Below, piece by piece: positions 50,792 through 58,980 of a stretch of DNA of 64,000 nucleotides. A model generated the notes under the pieces. That model had not been told where the DNA came from. It saw nothing but the letters and a program-made list of their open reading frames with translations, and made no database searches. Each line of letters begins with the position of its first letter. Within the stretch, counting starts at the first letter, position 1. The position numbers and the translations under genes are program-made. The stretch is taken from NCBI RefSeq assembly GCF_030287405.1, contig NZ_JASVVV010000003.1, forward strand, positions 124,001 through 188,000, read 5' to 3'. The DNA is from Halalkalicoccus sp. NIPERK01 (GTDB taxonomy: Archaea; Halobacteriota; Halobacteria; Halobacteriales; Halalkalicoccaceae).

Positions 50792-51456
50792 CGCCGGCGC
50801 TCGATCAGTTCGGCGAACGCCGCCGCCTCCGCCTCTTCCTGCTCGGGGGTCGGCGAGTCGTCGCGCAGTCGCTCCTTGGTCAGCGCGAGCGCCCGGTGGT
50901 CGTTGTCCGCGACCTCGCGGGCGACCTCCTCGGGAGCCTCGACGATTCGCGATATCAAGCCCATCTGAAGGGCCTCCTCGGCGTCGATCACTCTCCCCGA
51001 AAGCGAGAGGTCCATCGCGTCGGCCGAGCCGATCAGCCGTGGCAGACGGACGGTGCCGCCCCACGCCCCGAACAGGCCGAGGCTGACGCCGGGTTCGCCG
51101 AACGTGGCCTCGGGGGTCGCGATCCGCAGGTCGCAGGCCAGCGCCATTTCGAGACCGCCGCCGCGTGCGGGGCCGTCGATGCCGGCGACCACGACGCTCT
51201 CGGCCTCCTCGATCGCTCGTGCCGTCCGTTGACCGCGCTCGGCGAACGCGCGGCCGTCCTCGAGGTCCGCGACGACGTCGAGGTCCGCGCCCGCACAGAA
51301 CGCCGAGCCCGCGCCCGAGAGGTAGACGACGGGTTCGTCGGCCTCGCGAACGGCGCGGGCGAGGTCGTCCAGCCCCTCGGGGGTGAGTGCGTTTCGGCGC
51401 TCGGGACGCGCGAGCGTGACGCGGCGGACGTCGCCCGTGGATTCGGTCTCGATCAT
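50788..51456 (-). CDS. Enoyl-CoA hydratase/isomerase family protein
   Basis: A 222-residue crotonase-fold protein, MIETESTGDVRRVTLARPER. The oxyanion-hole motif SGAGSAFCAGADLDVV and the catalytic-region block GGGLEMALACDLRIATPEAT with FGEPGVSLGLFGAWGG are present. Shorter than bacterial ECH (about 260) at the C-terminus. It hydrates or isomerises an acyl-CoA; the exact substrate is not given by sequence. Confidence 0.88.
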   Translation of the reverse strand: MIETESTGDVRRVTLARPERRNALTPEGLDDLARAVREADEPVVYLSGAGSAFCAGADLDVVADLEDGRAFAERGQRTARAIEEAESVVVAGIDGPARGGGLEMALACDLRIATPEATFGEPGVSLGLFGAWGGTVRLPRLIGSADAMDLSLSGRVIDAEEALQMGLISRIVEAPEEVAREVADNDHRALALTKERLRDDSPTPEQEEAEAAAFAELIERRR

Positions 51457-51509
51457 GCAGGCGGGTGGTTTCCAAAGGTCTTTGCCCCTTCCATCCCTAT
51501 CGCGGGCAA

Positions 51510-52154
51510 ATGGAACAGGCCGAGTTGGCACGCCGGGGCGCGCGCGAGGCCCTCGCCGACATCGAACCACCGCGGCTGGCCGACCGGATCGACTCGCTCC
51601 TCGCGACGGCCTCGATGGCCCCCGGCGCGCTCGTCCTGTTGGTCGCCCAGCGTGCCGACCCCGCGGTCGACCCCGAGGCGCTCTCCGAACGGGCCGCGGG
51701 CGTCCAGCTCATCTACGAGGGGCTCCGACTCACCCGTACGCTCGCCCACGAGGAACCGTGGGCCGATTCGGAGGATCAGACCGCCGCGAACCTCGACGTG
51801 CTCGTCGCCGACATCCTCGTCTCGCGGGGCTTCTACCTGCTCGCGATGACCGACGCCGCGGAACGGGCCGTCGAGACCATCCGCGCGTTCGGCCGCGACC
51901 AGACCCACCGGCGGGAACCCGACGCGGACCGGGCGACGCTCGACGCCAACCTGGAGCGGGACGTCTTCGAACTCGCGGACGTCGCCGCCGCGAGCGCGGT
52001 CGACCCGCCCGTCCCGACCCCCGTCCGGGGCGCGCTCGACCGACTGGCACGCGAGGCCGGCGACCCCCTGCCCGACGCCGCGACGCTGTTTCGCGGGACG
52101 ACCCTCCTTCCGAGTGCCGACGGGCACGTCCCGCCCTCCGCGACCGACCCCTAA
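51510..52154 (+). CDS. All-helical haloarchaeal protein of unknown function
   Basis: A 214-residue acidic protein with mainly helical composition: MEQAELARRGAREALADIEP, GALVLLVAQRADPAVDPEAL, and NLDVLVADILVSRGFYLLAM with TDAAERAVETIRAFGRDQTH. The last segment vaguely resembles non-catalytic subunits of polyprenyl synthetases. I recall the family as DUF7114. The start at 51510 is chosen because the 15 preceding residues look non-coding. Confidence 0.6.
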   Translation: MEQAELARRGAREALADIEPPRLADRIDSLLATASMAPGALVLLVAQRADPAVDPEALSERAAGVQLIYEGLRLTRTLAHEEPWADSEDQTAANLDVLVADILVSRGFYLLAMTDAAERAVETIRAFGRDQTHRREPDADRATLDANLERDVFELADVAAASAVDPPVPTPVRGALDRLAREAGDPLPDAATLFRGTTLLPSADGHVPPSATDP

Positions 52155-52216
52155 CCGTGCGAGGGAACGCGGATGGAAACCCTTAAACACGCTCCACGGG
52201 AAGGAAGCGATGCGCG

Positions 52217-52288
52217 CCTGGGTAGCTTAGCGGTAAAGCGCGTCCTTGGTAAGGACGAGAGCCCGGGTTCAAATCCCGGCCTAGGCTT
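52217..52288 (+). tRNA. tRNA-Thr (anticodon GGU)
   Basis: Acceptor GCCTGGG pairs with CCTAGGC (one G-U pair), with discriminator U. The D arm carries GTAGCTTAGCGGTAAAGC. The anticodon stem-loop GTCC-TTGGTAA-GGAC gives GGU. The T-arm is CCGGGTTCAAATCCCGG. 72 nt, no CCA. The AT-rich island begins right after its 3' end. Confidence 0.94.
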
Positions 52289-52357
52289 CTAAGAATCCTG
52301 CTCCTGTTAAATTGATGGCCTTCTTTAAGACAGTAAATAATATAGAGGAAAGATTAA
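52289..52357. other. AT-rich start of island
   Basis: The composition changes abruptly after the tRNA (TAAATTGATGGCCTTCTTTA and beyond). No gene is seen in this short stretch. It may contain the terminator of the leftward nuclease gene. Confidence 0.4.
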
Positions 52358-54286
52358 TTAATTATACTCTAAATCGGGGTCTATTCCAAAAATATGGTGA
52401 CGAATTTGCGCCCCCTCTAGCGGGAAACATATCCATCCAATTTTCCGGCTTTCGTTGACACCTATAGATATTTCAGCCTGTAGAATATCACTTGGAAGAT
52501 CGAAATGAGGATGGAGGGTAGTTCGGGTAAAGACATCGTCCACCTTTCCGAGATACAACTCATTCGGTCGTTCAAACTGTGCTCTCTCTAAAATAGATAT
52601 TAGTTTATGATTCAATATTCCTTTTTTATAACTCCAATAGCAGTCCAGCTCATCATCATTCCAAACTTCAACCTGTGTGTTAACTAGTCTTCGTCTCACA
52701 TTAATGTATTCAAGAAATTCATCAGCAGACGCATCCTTCGAGATAGCCTCTAGAGAGTAAACATCAGTTGCATAAGGAGAAAAATTTCGTTCCTTGATCA
52801 GCTCTAAGAGGAATCTAGTTGTTATCCTTCCGTAATGATTTCCCATTATGATAATTGGGATATAATCTTCATAGTTATCTCCTATCTTTATTTTCTTACC
52901 GTCTACAGATATTTTATTTATATATCCACTCTTCACTCCTTCAATAAACCTGGTTGCTTGTCTGTATCCTCCATCAATACCGTCCTCAACTTCACTACGA
53001 ATTTTTTCCAAAGAGTCATAACCAGACCTAGTCCCTGCCGTAAGTTTTCGTGATTTGCATTCGATTACAAGGAGTCTATCATTATGTTTAATAACAATAT
53101 CTGCTTCAGCTTTATCATTATTATCTGGATGATCTGGATTATCATATTTTACGTTTTGATATATATTCTTATCATTGAATAAATTCCTTATATATTCAAA
53201 TGTTAGTTCCTCCACATACTTCCCCCATCTATCAGAAAACTCGCCCGAATCTATATTCGATTTTCTAATATCGTAATAAAATGTAGATGATAAAGTTAAA
53301 AATGTTGATTGCCGATCCGGCCACAGATACTTGTTGCCAGTTTTAACGAACAAATGTTTTTCTAAAGGGCCAATATCGTAAGGACATCGATATGGCCTGT
53401 TGAAATTCTCCATTTCTGGTGTTATGCCGATTCCTTCTTGATTTCCAAACGTAGTAGACATTCGATTCAAGAACCTCGAAAATTTACCATGATTTGGTAT
53501 TTTTATTTCATTATACATTTTACTATCGTATATCCAAAGAGAATCAAAATATCGTTCAGATATATTTTCAACAATAGGAGTTATTGCTGATCTAAGAATA
53601 TCATCTTTAAAAAATCTCAGTTCATCGTGAGTAGGATAATCAGCCGGATTTGCGAGCCGTATGAATAGATTGACTATCTTATTTTCTTTCTTATGAAATA
53701 GCTGATTAATACTAATGACAAATTGTATGGCTTCGTCTATAGTAAATCCATTTTGTTCAGTCAATTCTTTGTCGAATTCCCTATATGAAACTTTTGCCAC
53801 CCTTTTTTCTTGCTGCCCAGAAGCAAAACGACCGGAGATAAGATCGCGATCTCGGAGAGCTAGCTCAATATCTGATTCAATCTTTTTTTGATCACTCATA
53901 CCATCAGCTCTCAACGAGTTCATATCTTTATCTTGGTAATTCGAAAACACATTGAACAACTCGTCAACCACTTCTTGATAGGCAATTTTCCCCGAACTAT
54001 TTTCAAAACTACATAACAAGTTAATTCCATGGCGAAGTAGCCCTGGAGGTACTCCCGCCGAGTCAGCGTTGATATTTGGGTTATTAGTTATATAATTATG
54101 TATTACAAGATGTATCTTGAGCTGGGTGATTGTTTTTTTGGTATCTACCTTTTCTAACGTTTGAAATAACGATTGTTGAAATTTGATTTCTTCCCCACGT
54201 CTAGTTCCTAAGCATTCATTACAAAGAGCCACATGATCTGAAACCGACTCTGCGCCCTTCGCTGAACATAATTCACAGAGGGTCAT
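52358..54286 (-). CDS. Zinc-knuckle PD-(D/E)XK nuclease protein, candidate defence effector
   Basis: A 642-residue protein with AT-rich codons, unlike all neighbours. Residues 4-25 form a four-cysteine zinc knuckle (CELC at 4-7, CNEC at 22-25). A large, mostly helical middle (30-350) has no match I know. A restriction-endonuclease core follows: WGKYVEELTFEYIRNLF (354-370), AEADIVIKHNDRLLVIECKS (Asp396; Glu409-Cys-Lys411), the D...ExK motif of the PD-(D/E)XK/Mrr group. A further domain (480-642) is unknown. It starts 29 nt after the upstream small gene, so they form one operon. Probably a horizontally acquired defence gene; the specific system is not one I recognise. Confidence 0.75.
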   Translation of the reverse strand: MTLCELCSAKGAESVSDHVALCNECLGTRRGEEIKFQQSLFQTLEKVDTKKTITQLKIHLVIHNYITNNPNINADSAGVPPGLLRHGINLLCSFENSSGKIAYQEVVDELFNVFSNYQDKDMNSLRADGMSDQKKIESDIELALRDRDLISGRFASGQQEKRVAKVSYREFDKELTEQNGFTIDEAIQFVISINQLFHKKENKIVNLFIRLANPADYPTHDELRFFKDDILRSAITPIVENISERYFDSLWIYDSKMYNEIKIPNHGKFSRFLNRMSTTFGNQEGIGITPEMENFNRPYRCPYDIGPLEKHLFVKTGNKYLWPDRQSTFLTLSSTFYYDIRKSNIDSGEFSDRWGKYVEELTFEYIRNLFNDKNIYQNVKYDNPDHPDNNDKAEADIVIKHNDRLLVIECKSRKLTAGTRSGYDSLEKIRSEVEDGIDGGYRQATRFIEGVKSGYINKISVDGKKIKIGDNYEDYIPIIIMGNHYGRITTRFLLELIKERNFSPYATDVYSLEAISKDASADEFLEYINVRRRLVNTQVEVWNDDELDCYWSYKKGILNHKLISILERAQFERPNELYLGKVDDVFTRTTLHPHFDLPSDILQAEISIGVNESRKIGWICFPLEGAQIRHHIFGIDPDLEYN

Positions 54287-54315
54287 TTTATATTTATAGT
54301 GTATAATATAATATA

Positions 54316-54813
54316 TTATTCCAGCCCCCGCTTTTCTCGGAAATTCCTGAATGAGTCTGACAATAATATTAGATGGTCATGGATATCCTGTTGAGTAATT
54401 CCTTCCTCATTCTTTATTGCTGCAATCCAGAGTAACGCTTGAATATGGTATTGTCTAACAGGGTTATTGTTCTCGAGAGACATTGATTTTCTAAATAATT
54501 CTTCTCCTCCGCCATTTTTTATTATTTTGCCAGATATACCAGCCAATTTTTCTAAGTTTTCGCTATCATTAGCTGTACTACGCAGTAAGTTCTCTACTAT
54601 CTCAAAAGATAGTTTTTCATTTCCCTTCACCATATCTATTGACATCATAGATAAAACTGCAGAAAAAACTTCCAAAGTTTCCTCTCTAGATAGATCTCCA
54701 TGGTCATTGGCGTATTTGTCAACAAGGTTTTTCACCTCCTCAAGGTTACCTTCTGGAGCTTGTAATCTGTCAGTTCTAAGCGGATCATCCCTGAAATCAT
54801 ATTTATCAACCAT
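54316..54813 (-). CDS. Small helical protein, partner of the nuclease gene
   Basis: A 165-residue AT-rich protein, MVDKYDFRDDPLRTDRLQAP, then a long helical stretch (NLEEVKNLVDKYANDHGDLS; ETLEVFSAVLSMMSIDMVKG). It ends with IQALLWIAAIKNEEGITQQD and SDSFRNFREKRGLE. No known domain. The frame upstream (from 54885) is more hydrophobic and was rejected. It is first in the two-gene operon, so it may be a regulator, sensor or immunity partner (inference). Confidence 0.65.
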   Translation of the reverse strand: MVDKYDFRDDPLRTDRLQAPEGNLEEVKNLVDKYANDHGDLSREETLEVFSAVLSMMSIDMVKGNEKLSFEIVENLLRSTANDSENLEKLAGISGKIIKNGGGEELFRKSMSLENNNPVRQYHIQALLWIAAIKNEEGITQQDIHDHLILLSDSFRNFREKRGLE

Positions 54814-54892
54814 AGTATTCACCCACTGAATGCCATACAATATCATCACGGTAGTAGCTCTATATATACTTAAGAACAGGGGCATACATCAC

Positions 54893-54997
54893 CTATTCTA
54901 CCTCTTGGTTTTGATGCTCCTCCAACCCATGCTTCACCAGCGCGTCGCGCTTCTCGAAGCGCTCGCGACACAACTCATAGACGAACTGCCGTTCCAT
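54893..54997 (-). CDS. 34-residue degenerate zinc-finger-like protein
   Basis: The ATG (54995-54997) overlaps the pterin dehydratase stop as ATGA. The peptide [20 protein letters not shown] plus VKHGLEEHQNQEVE matches the usual haloarchaeal C2H2-like pattern CxxC-x-RF-x-x-x-x-AL-x-x-H-x-x-x-H, but the first cysteine is Tyr, so metal binding would be incomplete. The overlap supports expression. It may be a decayed finger. Confidence 0.45.
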   Translation of the reverse strand: MERQFVYELCRERFEKRDALVKHGLEEHQNQEVE

Positions 54998-55350
54998 CAC
55001 TCCGGCGCGTACTCCTCGTACATCCTATCCATCCGCGCGGCCATCACGAAGTCGCCCTTGTGCAGGCCGTCGATCTTGTGGGTCCACATCTCCACTACTA
55101 CCTCGCCCCACGAGAGGTGTAGGTCCGGGTGGTGGAACTCCTCCTCCGCAAGTTCGCCGACCTCGTAGGTGAACTCAAGCGCATCTCGGAAGTCCTCGAA
55201 CTCGTAGGTCCCTTCGAGGTGGTGGTCCTCCACGACCTCCCAGACCTCGTCGTCGAGTTCCTCTAGATACTCCGCGTACTCCGCCTCGGAGAGCGGTTCG
55301 TCCTCGGAGGTACACGCCTCACAGGCCTGGTCCGCCAACTGTTGTGCCAT
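54997..55350 (-). CDS. 4a-hydroxytetrahydrobiopterin dehydratase family protein
   Basis: A 117-residue pterin carbinolamine dehydratase-like protein. The core [20 protein letters not shown] followed by [20 protein letters not shown] contains the conserved HHP...W..V...TH..GL motif. The first 35 residues are an acidic Cys-containing extension ([20 protein letters not shown]). Canonical enzymes recycle the pterin cofactor; archaeal relatives may act in molybdopterin or other pterin metabolism. Confidence 0.85.
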   Translation of the reverse strand: MAQQLADQACEACTSEDEPLSEAEYAEYLEELDDEVWEVVEDHHLEGTYEFEDFRDALEFTYEVGELAEEEFHHPDLHLSWGEVVVEMWTHKIDGLHKGDFVMAARMDRMYEEYAPE

Positions 55351-55392
55351 GTGCGGGCGTAGGGCATCCCGGCGTTTGTAGCTTCGCCCCGG

Positions 55393-55737
55393 TCAGCTCT
55401 CGCGGTCCTCGTCGGTCTCGCCGGGCCAGGTCACGCCCTCCATGAACGGCACGCCCATGCGCTGGGCGGCGCGGGCGATCATGTGCGCGCCCGTCGGCAC
55501 CGTCAGGAAGAGGAAGAAGACGCCGACAAGCGAGGCGAGGCCGGCCCCGCCGGGGCCGAAGTGGACGAACCCCGCGAAGAAGATCGCGGCGGTGCCGAGC
55601 GTCGTGGGCTTGCTGGTGGCGTGCATTCGGTTGTAGACGTTCGGAAAGCGCAGCAGGCCGATGGTCCCGACCGTCAGGAAGAAACACCCGACGGCGATCA
55701 GTACGGTGATCAGAACGGATTGGAGCGTGCTGAGCAT
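55393..55737 (-). CDS. mnhG: Mrp-type antiporter subunit G
   Basis: A 114-residue protein with three helices. LLRFPNVYNRMHATSKPTTL is the diagnostic MnhG/PhaG block. Last gene of the antiporter operon; its ATG sits in TAATG with the mnhF stop. Confidence 0.92.
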   Translation of the reverse strand: MLSTLQSVLITVLIAVGCFFLTVGTIGLLRFPNVYNRMHATSKPTTLGTAAIFFAGFVHFGPGGAGLASLVGVFFLFLTVPTGAHMIARAAQRMGVPFMEGVTWPGETDEDRES

Positions 55738-56033
55738 TATTCGATGATGTCCCCCTCGGTGACGAACTTCGCGACGCTGACGGTGGTGATGAAGCCGATG
55801 ATCGCGAGCACGAGCGCGCCCGTGACGAAGAGGCTGCGTCCGGTCTGGAGCGCGAACAGCACCGCGATGGCGACGACGTTGGTGACGATGGTGTCGATGG
55901 CGACCACACGGTCGGGGACCGTCGGCCCGGCGATCGCGCGGTACGCACACAGGATACACAGGGCGCTGACGACCACCAGTCCGGCGCGAACCGCGAGGAC
56001 GACGAACTCGGGATCGACCCCCTCAGTGACCAT
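55737..56033 (-). CDS. mnhF: Mrp-type antiporter subunit F
   Basis: A 98-residue protein with three helices: MVTEGVDPEFVVLAVRAGLV. AYRAIAGPTVPDRVVAIDTI is the conserved MnhF motif. The ATG at 56033 is inside the end of mnhE (11-nt overlap). Confidence 0.92.
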   Translation of the reverse strand: MVTEGVDPEFVVLAVRAGLVVVSALCILCAYRAIAGPTVPDRVVAIDTIVTNVVAIAVLFALQTGRSLFVTGALVLAIIGFITTVSVAKFVTEGDIIE

Positions 56034-56595
56034 CGCGCTCACCCCCGTCGACGACGATCTCGGGGGCCGGCGACCCGGGGTCGAGTTCCTCGTCGAAGAT
56101 CAACAGCGCGTAGTCCTCCCACGTCCGGATCGGCGCGACCACGGCCTCGGGGTCGCGCCCGTCGATCACGTGGACGTACAGCGCGTTTCGCTCCGCGTCG
56201 TAGTCCTGGGTGATCGTCCCCGGCGTGATGGTGATGCTGTTGGCGATGGTCGTTACCCCGAAGTCACCCTGCACGCGAAGGGGGATCAGGATCACCTCGG
56301 GTTCGATGCGCGTGCCCGGCGCGAGCACGCGGTAGGCCACGTCGAGGTTGGCGACGATCACCTCACGCGAGAACGTCAGGAGGTACAACAGGACGTAGGG
56401 GACCGCGTGTACGAGCCGTCGGAGATCGATGCGGTCGTCGTAGAACCGCCGGAAGAGGTAGGCGAGCGGCAGTCCGACCGCGAGCCCCACGAGGAACTGC
56501 CCGAAGAGGGCGTCGACGGTCGGTTCGACGTCGCGGACGAACACCCACAGCACGCCCAATCCCGTTCCGACGACGGGCCACGTCCGAACCCTCAC
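56023..56595 (-). CDS. mnhE: Mrp-type antiporter subunit E
   Basis: A 190-residue protein. The two N-terminal helices are followed by VIVANLDVAYRVLAPGTRIE and SITITPGTITQDYDAERNAL, the MnhE signature (TPGT). GTG start overlapping the mnhD stop (GTGA). A C-terminal cytoplasmic extension (ALLIFDEELDPGSPAPEIVV) is a bit longer than in bacteria. Confidence 0.92.
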   Translation of the reverse strand: MRVRTWPVVGTGLGVLWVFVRDVEPTVDALFGQFLVGLAVGLPLAYLFRRFYDDRIDLRRLVHAVPYVLLYLLTFSREVIVANLDVAYRVLAPGTRIEPEVILIPLRVQGDFGVTTIANSITITPGTITQDYDAERNALYVHVIDGRDPEAVVAPIRTWEDYALLIFDEELDPGSPAPEIVVDGGERDGH

Positions 56596-58175
56596 GCCCC
56601 CTCACCCCCGGTCAGGCCGACGGCGTCGACGTACGCACCCCGGTCGATCGCCGCGCTCGCGGCGGCGTCGGCGAAGCGGTAGATCGGGTCGAATCCGAGG
56701 CCGACCGCGACGATACAGGCGGCCAGCGCCACGACGACTGCCAGTTGGAGGCGGTTGGGGCTCGACGCCGAGACGGCCGGCGTTTGTGTCCCCCAGAACG
56801 CCCGGTTCCACACCCGCGTCGTGTAGGCGATGGTCAGGCCCGTCCCGCCGAGCAACAGCGCCAGTCCGAACGTCGCCTCCGCGCGCAGCGCGACGTCGAA
56901 CACCAGCAACTTGCCGAAGAAGCCCGACAGCGGCGGGATTCCGACGAGCGCGAGCGCCGCGACGAAAAAGACCCCCGCGAGCGCGGGCGAGCGCGAGGCG
57001 ATCCCGCCGAGGTCGCGGAGGCGGCTCGTCCCGACGGCGCTCCTGACCGTCCCGGCGGCCAGAAAGAGCGTCCCCTTCGCCAGCGCGTGGTTGAGCGCGT
57101 ACACCAGCGCCGCCAGCACCGCGAGGCGGTGGATCGCCGGCGTAGAGGAGGCGGCCCCGATCGCCAGCGGGATGGAGATGAAGCCGATCTGGCTGATCGA
57201 GGAGTAGGCGAACACGCCCTCGAGTTCGCCCGCCGAGAGCGCGCCCAGTCCCCCGACGAGGACGCTCGCCGTCGCCAGAGCGAACAGCACGGCCCCGTAG
57301 AACGCGAGCAGCGAGTCGCCGCCCACGCCGGGGATCGACACCGAGAGCCGGGTCGCCCCGAAGACGGTGAAGTACAGCCGGACGATCGCGTACAGGCCGA
57401 CCTTCTTGGTGACGCCCGCCAGCAGCGCCGTCACCGGGAGGGGTGCGGCGCGATACGCCGAGGGCACCCAGAACTGGAACGGGACCAGCCCGGCCTTGAG
57501 CGCGAACACCGCGAAGAGTAGTGCTGAAAGGCCCACGACGGCCTCGACCCCGATGCCGAAGGCCGCGGGATCGGCGAGCCGGCGGGCCATGTCGGCCATG
57601 TTGAGCGTGCCCGTGACCGAATAGAGCCCGCCGATCGCAACCAGCATGACGACGCTGCCGACCAGGTTGAGCACGACGTACCAGAACGCGGCGCGGGTGT
57701 GCTTTTTCCGGCCGTAGAAGGCGACGAAGACGTAGCTCGACAGCAACATCACCTCGAACCAGACGAAGAGGTTGAACAGGTCGCCCGTGAGAAAGGCGCC
57801 GCTGACGCCGAGGAGCAGGCAGTGAAACAGCGGATGGTAGAAGACTCGCTGTTCGTCCGGGGTCATGTAGCCCACCGAGAACACGAGCGCCGCGCATCCC
57901 ACGACCGCGACCATGCTCAGCATGAACGCCGAGAGGGCGTCGGCGACGAGCGTGATCCCGAAGGGGGCGGGCCAGCCTCCCAGTTGGTAGGTCGCGGCGC
58001 TCGCCGTCGGCGAGAAGACGACCCGCCAGACGATGGCGAGGACCGTCCCCGCGTACGCGAGCGCGCCCGCGACGCTCAGGGCGATCTGCGTGCCGAGCCG
58101 TCGACGGGTCCCGAGGGTGGCGACGATGCTGAGGAGCGCCACGAGCATCGGCGCGGCGACGAACTGGTCGGTCAC
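56592..58175 (-). CDS. mnhD: Mrp-type antiporter subunit D
   Basis: A 527-residue ND4-like membrane protein with about 14 helices. WFEVMLLSSYVFVAFYGRKK, FQFWVPSAYRAAPLPVTALL, GVTKKVGLYAIVRLYFTVFG and HALAKGTLFLAAG contain the conserved Glu, Lys and His of proton-pumping antiporter-like subunits. GTG start overlapping mnhC (GTGA). Confidence 0.94.
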   Translation of the reverse strand: MTDQFVAAPMLVALLSIVATLGTRRRLGTQIALSVAGALAYAGTVLAIVWRVVFSPTASAATYQLGGWPAPFGITLVADALSAFMLSMVAVVGCAALVFSVGYMTPDEQRVFYHPLFHCLLLGVSGAFLTGDLFNLFVWFEVMLLSSYVFVAFYGRKKHTRAAFWYVVLNLVGSVVMLVAIGGLYSVTGTLNMADMARRLADPAAFGIGVEAVVGLSALLFAVFALKAGLVPFQFWVPSAYRAAPLPVTALLAGVTKKVGLYAIVRLYFTVFGATRLSVSIPGVGGDSLLAFYGAVLFALATASVLVGGLGALSAGELEGVFAYSSISQIGFISIPLAIGAASSTPAIHRLAVLAALVYALNHALAKGTLFLAAGTVRSAVGTSRLRDLGGIASRSPALAGVFFVAALALVGIPPLSGFFGKLLVFDVALRAEATFGLALLLGGTGLTIAYTTRVWNRAFWGTQTPAVSASSPNRLQLAVVVALAACIVAVGLGFDPIYRFADAAASAAIDRGAYVDAVGLTGGEGA

Positions 58176-58525
58176 GGCTCACCTCCGAGGGTCGTGAGAT
58201 CGAGCGTGTGGTGCTCCTGGTAGACGCGGTAGGTCAACACGAGTGCGAAGGCTGTCATGGCGAAACTGATGACGATGGCCGTCAGGACGAGCGCCTGAAC
58301 GAGCGGGTCGGTCGTGTGGGGGGCGTGCTCGCCGTGGCCCGCGAGGACGGGAACGCTGTCGGCCGAGGGCTCGACGATGCCGCCGATCGTCACGAGATAG
58401 ACGTTCGCGGCCTGACTGAGGATCGTCACCCCCCAGACGACCCGCAACAGGTCACGGCGCAACAGGAGGAAGGTGCCCGCGGCGAAGAGGATCCCCAGGA
58501 CCGACGCGAGGACGAACGCGGTCAT
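58172..58525 (-). CDS. mnhC: Mrp-type antiporter subunit C
   Basis: A 117-residue NuoK-like protein with three helices. TILSQAANVYLVTIGGIVEP and DPLVQALVLTAIVISFAMTA are conserved MnhC blocks. It has an acidic insertion (VPVLAGHGEHAPHTT). ATG overlaps the mnhB stop as ATGA. Confidence 0.93.
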   Translation of the reverse strand: MTAFVLASVLGILFAAGTFLLLRRDLLRVVWGVTILSQAANVYLVTIGGIVEPSADSVPVLAGHGEHAPHTTDPLVQALVLTAIVISFAMTAFALVLTYRVYQEHHTLDLTTLGGEP

Positions 58526-58980
58526 TCGGCTCCCACCACCGACAACACGGTGAGAAGGCCCCCGACGACCACGAGGAACACGCCCAGGTCGAACACGAGC
58601 GCGCTCGCGAGTTCGATCTCGCCGTAGATGGGGACGTCGTGGAGGATCACGTACGTCTGCGAGAGGAAGGGCAGGTCGAAGAGGATCGGAACGAGTCCGC
58701 CGCCGATCGCGATCACCAGCCCCAGCAGGAACGTCCGGCGGTAGGCGACGACGATGGGGTCCTCGAAGACGCGCTCGGCCGGTTCGATCTCGTGGCCGAG
58801 CACGCGGGGGAAGTCCAGCCCGTAGGAGATGTAGACGAGCGCGAACGCCGTCGTGGCGAGCACGCCGCCGATGAACCCGCCGCCGGGCAGGTTGTGGCCC
58901 TGGAGGAACAGCGAGATCGAGACGATCAGGATGATCGGAACGACCACCCGCGCGGTCGTTCGCATGATGACCGTCGTCAC
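58522..58980 (-). CDS. mnhB: Mrp-type antiporter subunit B
   Basis: A 152-residue MnhB protein. VSISLFLQGHNLPGGGFIGG is the family signature. Four helices. The GTG start at 58980 overlaps the mnhA stop (GTGA); an ATG at 58965 is an alternative. Confidence 0.92.
   Translation of the reverse strand: MTTVIMRTTARVVVPIILIVSISLFLQGHNLPGGGFIGGVLATTAFALVYISYGLDFPRVLGHEIEPAERVFEDPIVVAYRRTFLLGLVIAIGGGLVPILFDLPFLSQTYVILHDVPIYGEIELASALVFDLGVFLVVVGGLLTVLSVVGAE

Noticed and set aside
52289-54892. Island bounded by a direct repeat of the tRNA-Thr 3' end.
   Set aside because: I looked for the tRNA-Thr 3' sequence near 54800-55000 and found none. No integrase is visible, so integration at the tRNA is only a possibility.
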